NCBI RefSeq assembly: GCF_030272615.1
Contig: NC_081406.1
Coordinates: 459,138,072-459,202,071, forward strand
Reading direction: 5' to 3'
From: Cryptomeria japonica
Taxonomy: Eukaryota; Streptophyta; Pinopsida; Cupressales; Cupressaceae
DNA length: 64,000 bases
Part shown: positions 63,103-64,000 of the stretch, one piece after another
How positions within the stretch are numbered: the stretch's first letter is position 1
How the letters are laid out: the number at the start of each line of letters is the position of its first letter
Made by a program: the position numbers and the translations under genes
Notes under the pieces: generated by a model
What the model saw: only the letters and a program-made list of their open reading frames with translations
What the model was told of the DNA's origin: nothing
Databases searched by the model: none

Positions 63103-64000
63103 TTCAAGAATGGAGTTTGCAAAATCAAAGGTAAAGATGGTAAATTGGTAGCCACCGACATGCAGACTAAAGGTAACCTATTTCATCTAAATGCTAATAT
63201 AAGTACATGTCTTATGGCTAAGCTTGATGATAGCTGGATATGGCATAGGAGATTCTGCCATGTGAACTTTGACAACATTGTGAAGGCTAGTAAGATCAAG
63301 GCAGTTAGAGGGTTGCCGGTGTTGAGCAAACCGAATAATACCTTGTGTAGAGAATGTCAATTGGGGAAAATGTCTTCCTCAACTTTTAAAGGTAAATCTT
63401 TCACTGCTGGCAACTTGCTTGATCTTGTGCATACTGATTTATGTGGTGCTATGAAAACTAGAAGTGTGCAGGGTGATAGGTACTTCATGATTCTCACTGA
63501 TGACTGCTCAAGAATGATGTGGGTCACATTCTTGAAAGACAAGTCTGAAGCTTTTGGGAAATTCAAAGCTTTCAGAGCATTAGTGGAAAAGGAAAGCGGT
63601 AAAAGGATCAAGTGTCTCAGAACTAATCAAGGAGGGGAATTCACTTCTAGTGAATTCAACAAGTACTGTAAAGAATTTGGCATCAAGAGATAGCTGTCTA
63701 CCCCCCGAACTCCATAGCAGAATGGCCTAGCAGAGAGGAATAACCAAACTGTGGTTGAAGCAGCTAGAACTATGTTGATCCAAGGAAAGGTTGCTCACAC
63801 CTTTTGGAGAGAAGCGGTGAGCACTGCAATTTACACTATGAACCGGGTACTCATCAAAAAGGGCAAGGAGAAAACTCCTTATGAGTATTGGACTGGTAAA
63901 ACCCTTGTGGTAAACTATTTTAAGGTCTTTGGTAGCAAAAGTTACATCAAGAGGAGTGAACATTAGGGCAAATTTGAAGCTAAATGTGATGAAGGAATAT
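63103..64000 (+). pseudogene. Copia-3 integrase, cut by window end
   Basis: [20 protein letters not shown] and [20 protein letters not shown] (pre-integrase), [38 protein letters not shown] (first Asp), [37 protein letters not shown] (usual D of the second motif reads N), then TAG 63691, TAG 63715, QNGLAERNNQTVVEAARTM (Glu kept), FWREAVSTAIYTMNRVLIKK, TAG 63964. Frame unchanged. Confidence 0.9.

Larger units (their letters stand above)
60184..64000 (+). mobile_element. Copia-3: Ty1/Copia element, right part off window
   Basis: Plus-strand 5' LTR (60184-61758), PBS (61761-61772) and gag-protease-integrase (61828 to window end) in one frame without any shift but with eight stops. Related to Copia-1 (similar gag start and integrase). 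The LTR interrupts LINE ORF2. Confidence 0.9.

Overview
The window looks like intergenic DNA of a large, repeat-rich plant genome. I found no host gene, rRNA, tRNA gene or CRISPR array. Nearly everything recognisable is retrotransposon: Ty3/Gypsy elements with two RNase H domains (Tat-like), Ty1/Copia elements with initiator-tRNA-Met primer sites, and an L1-type LINE, separated by AT-rich decayed DNA. The LTR style (G/C tract near one end, repeated GTTAAGG-like words) resembles repeats I associate with conifers, but this is a weak impression and the species is not established.

Layout. 1-680: Copia-type LTR, minus strand, inserted into the RNase H part of an old Gypsy pol (about 689-2210, minus) that also carries a 174-bp (AT)n tract. 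2241-3440: Copia LTR remnant with a 15-bp minisatellite. 4069-5195: Gypsy LTR remnant, plus. 7004-21160: large Tat-like Gypsy element on the minus strand (Gypsy-1): 3' LTR, PPT, 3' spacer, one 7.3-kb gag-pol frame (18647 down to 11340) and a long leader; its 5' LTR was not found. 21.2-31.6 kb: mostly unrecognised AT-rich DNA with a LINE 3' tail (about 25.98-26.16 kb) and a four-fold 470-bp tandem array with (GA)n tracts (27.63-29.57 kb). 31588-39965: complete Copia element (Copia-1, minus) with both LTRs, PBS, PPT and TTGAC target duplication, itself holding a nested solo LTR (37210-38247). 40450-about 48915: plus-strand Gypsy (Gypsy-A) with 5' LTR, leader, gag-protease, and a deletion joining protease to the integrase tail. 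49797-51727: inverted LTR and 3' region of a related Gypsy (Gypsy-B). 51728-53007: gag remnant, partly in a 533-bp tandem duplication. 53008-60183: LINE, interrupted by Copia-2 (about 53.53-59.31 kb, minus) and cut by Copia-3 (60184 to window end, plus).

The parts do not form a pathway; they are layers of nested insertion. Gypsy-1, Gypsy-A and Copia-3 have lost coding capacity almost only through stop codons with the reading frame kept, which fits cytosine deamination in silenced, methylated DNA. Copia-2 is the best preserved polyprotein. The most interesting leads are a hairpin shared by two Gypsy elements about 95 bases from the PPT, the one-LTR permuted arrangement of Copia-2, the inverted Gypsy-A/B junction with an antisense-tail/sense-gag fusion, and stop-only decay of long reading frames. 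I did not find a convincing new functional system.
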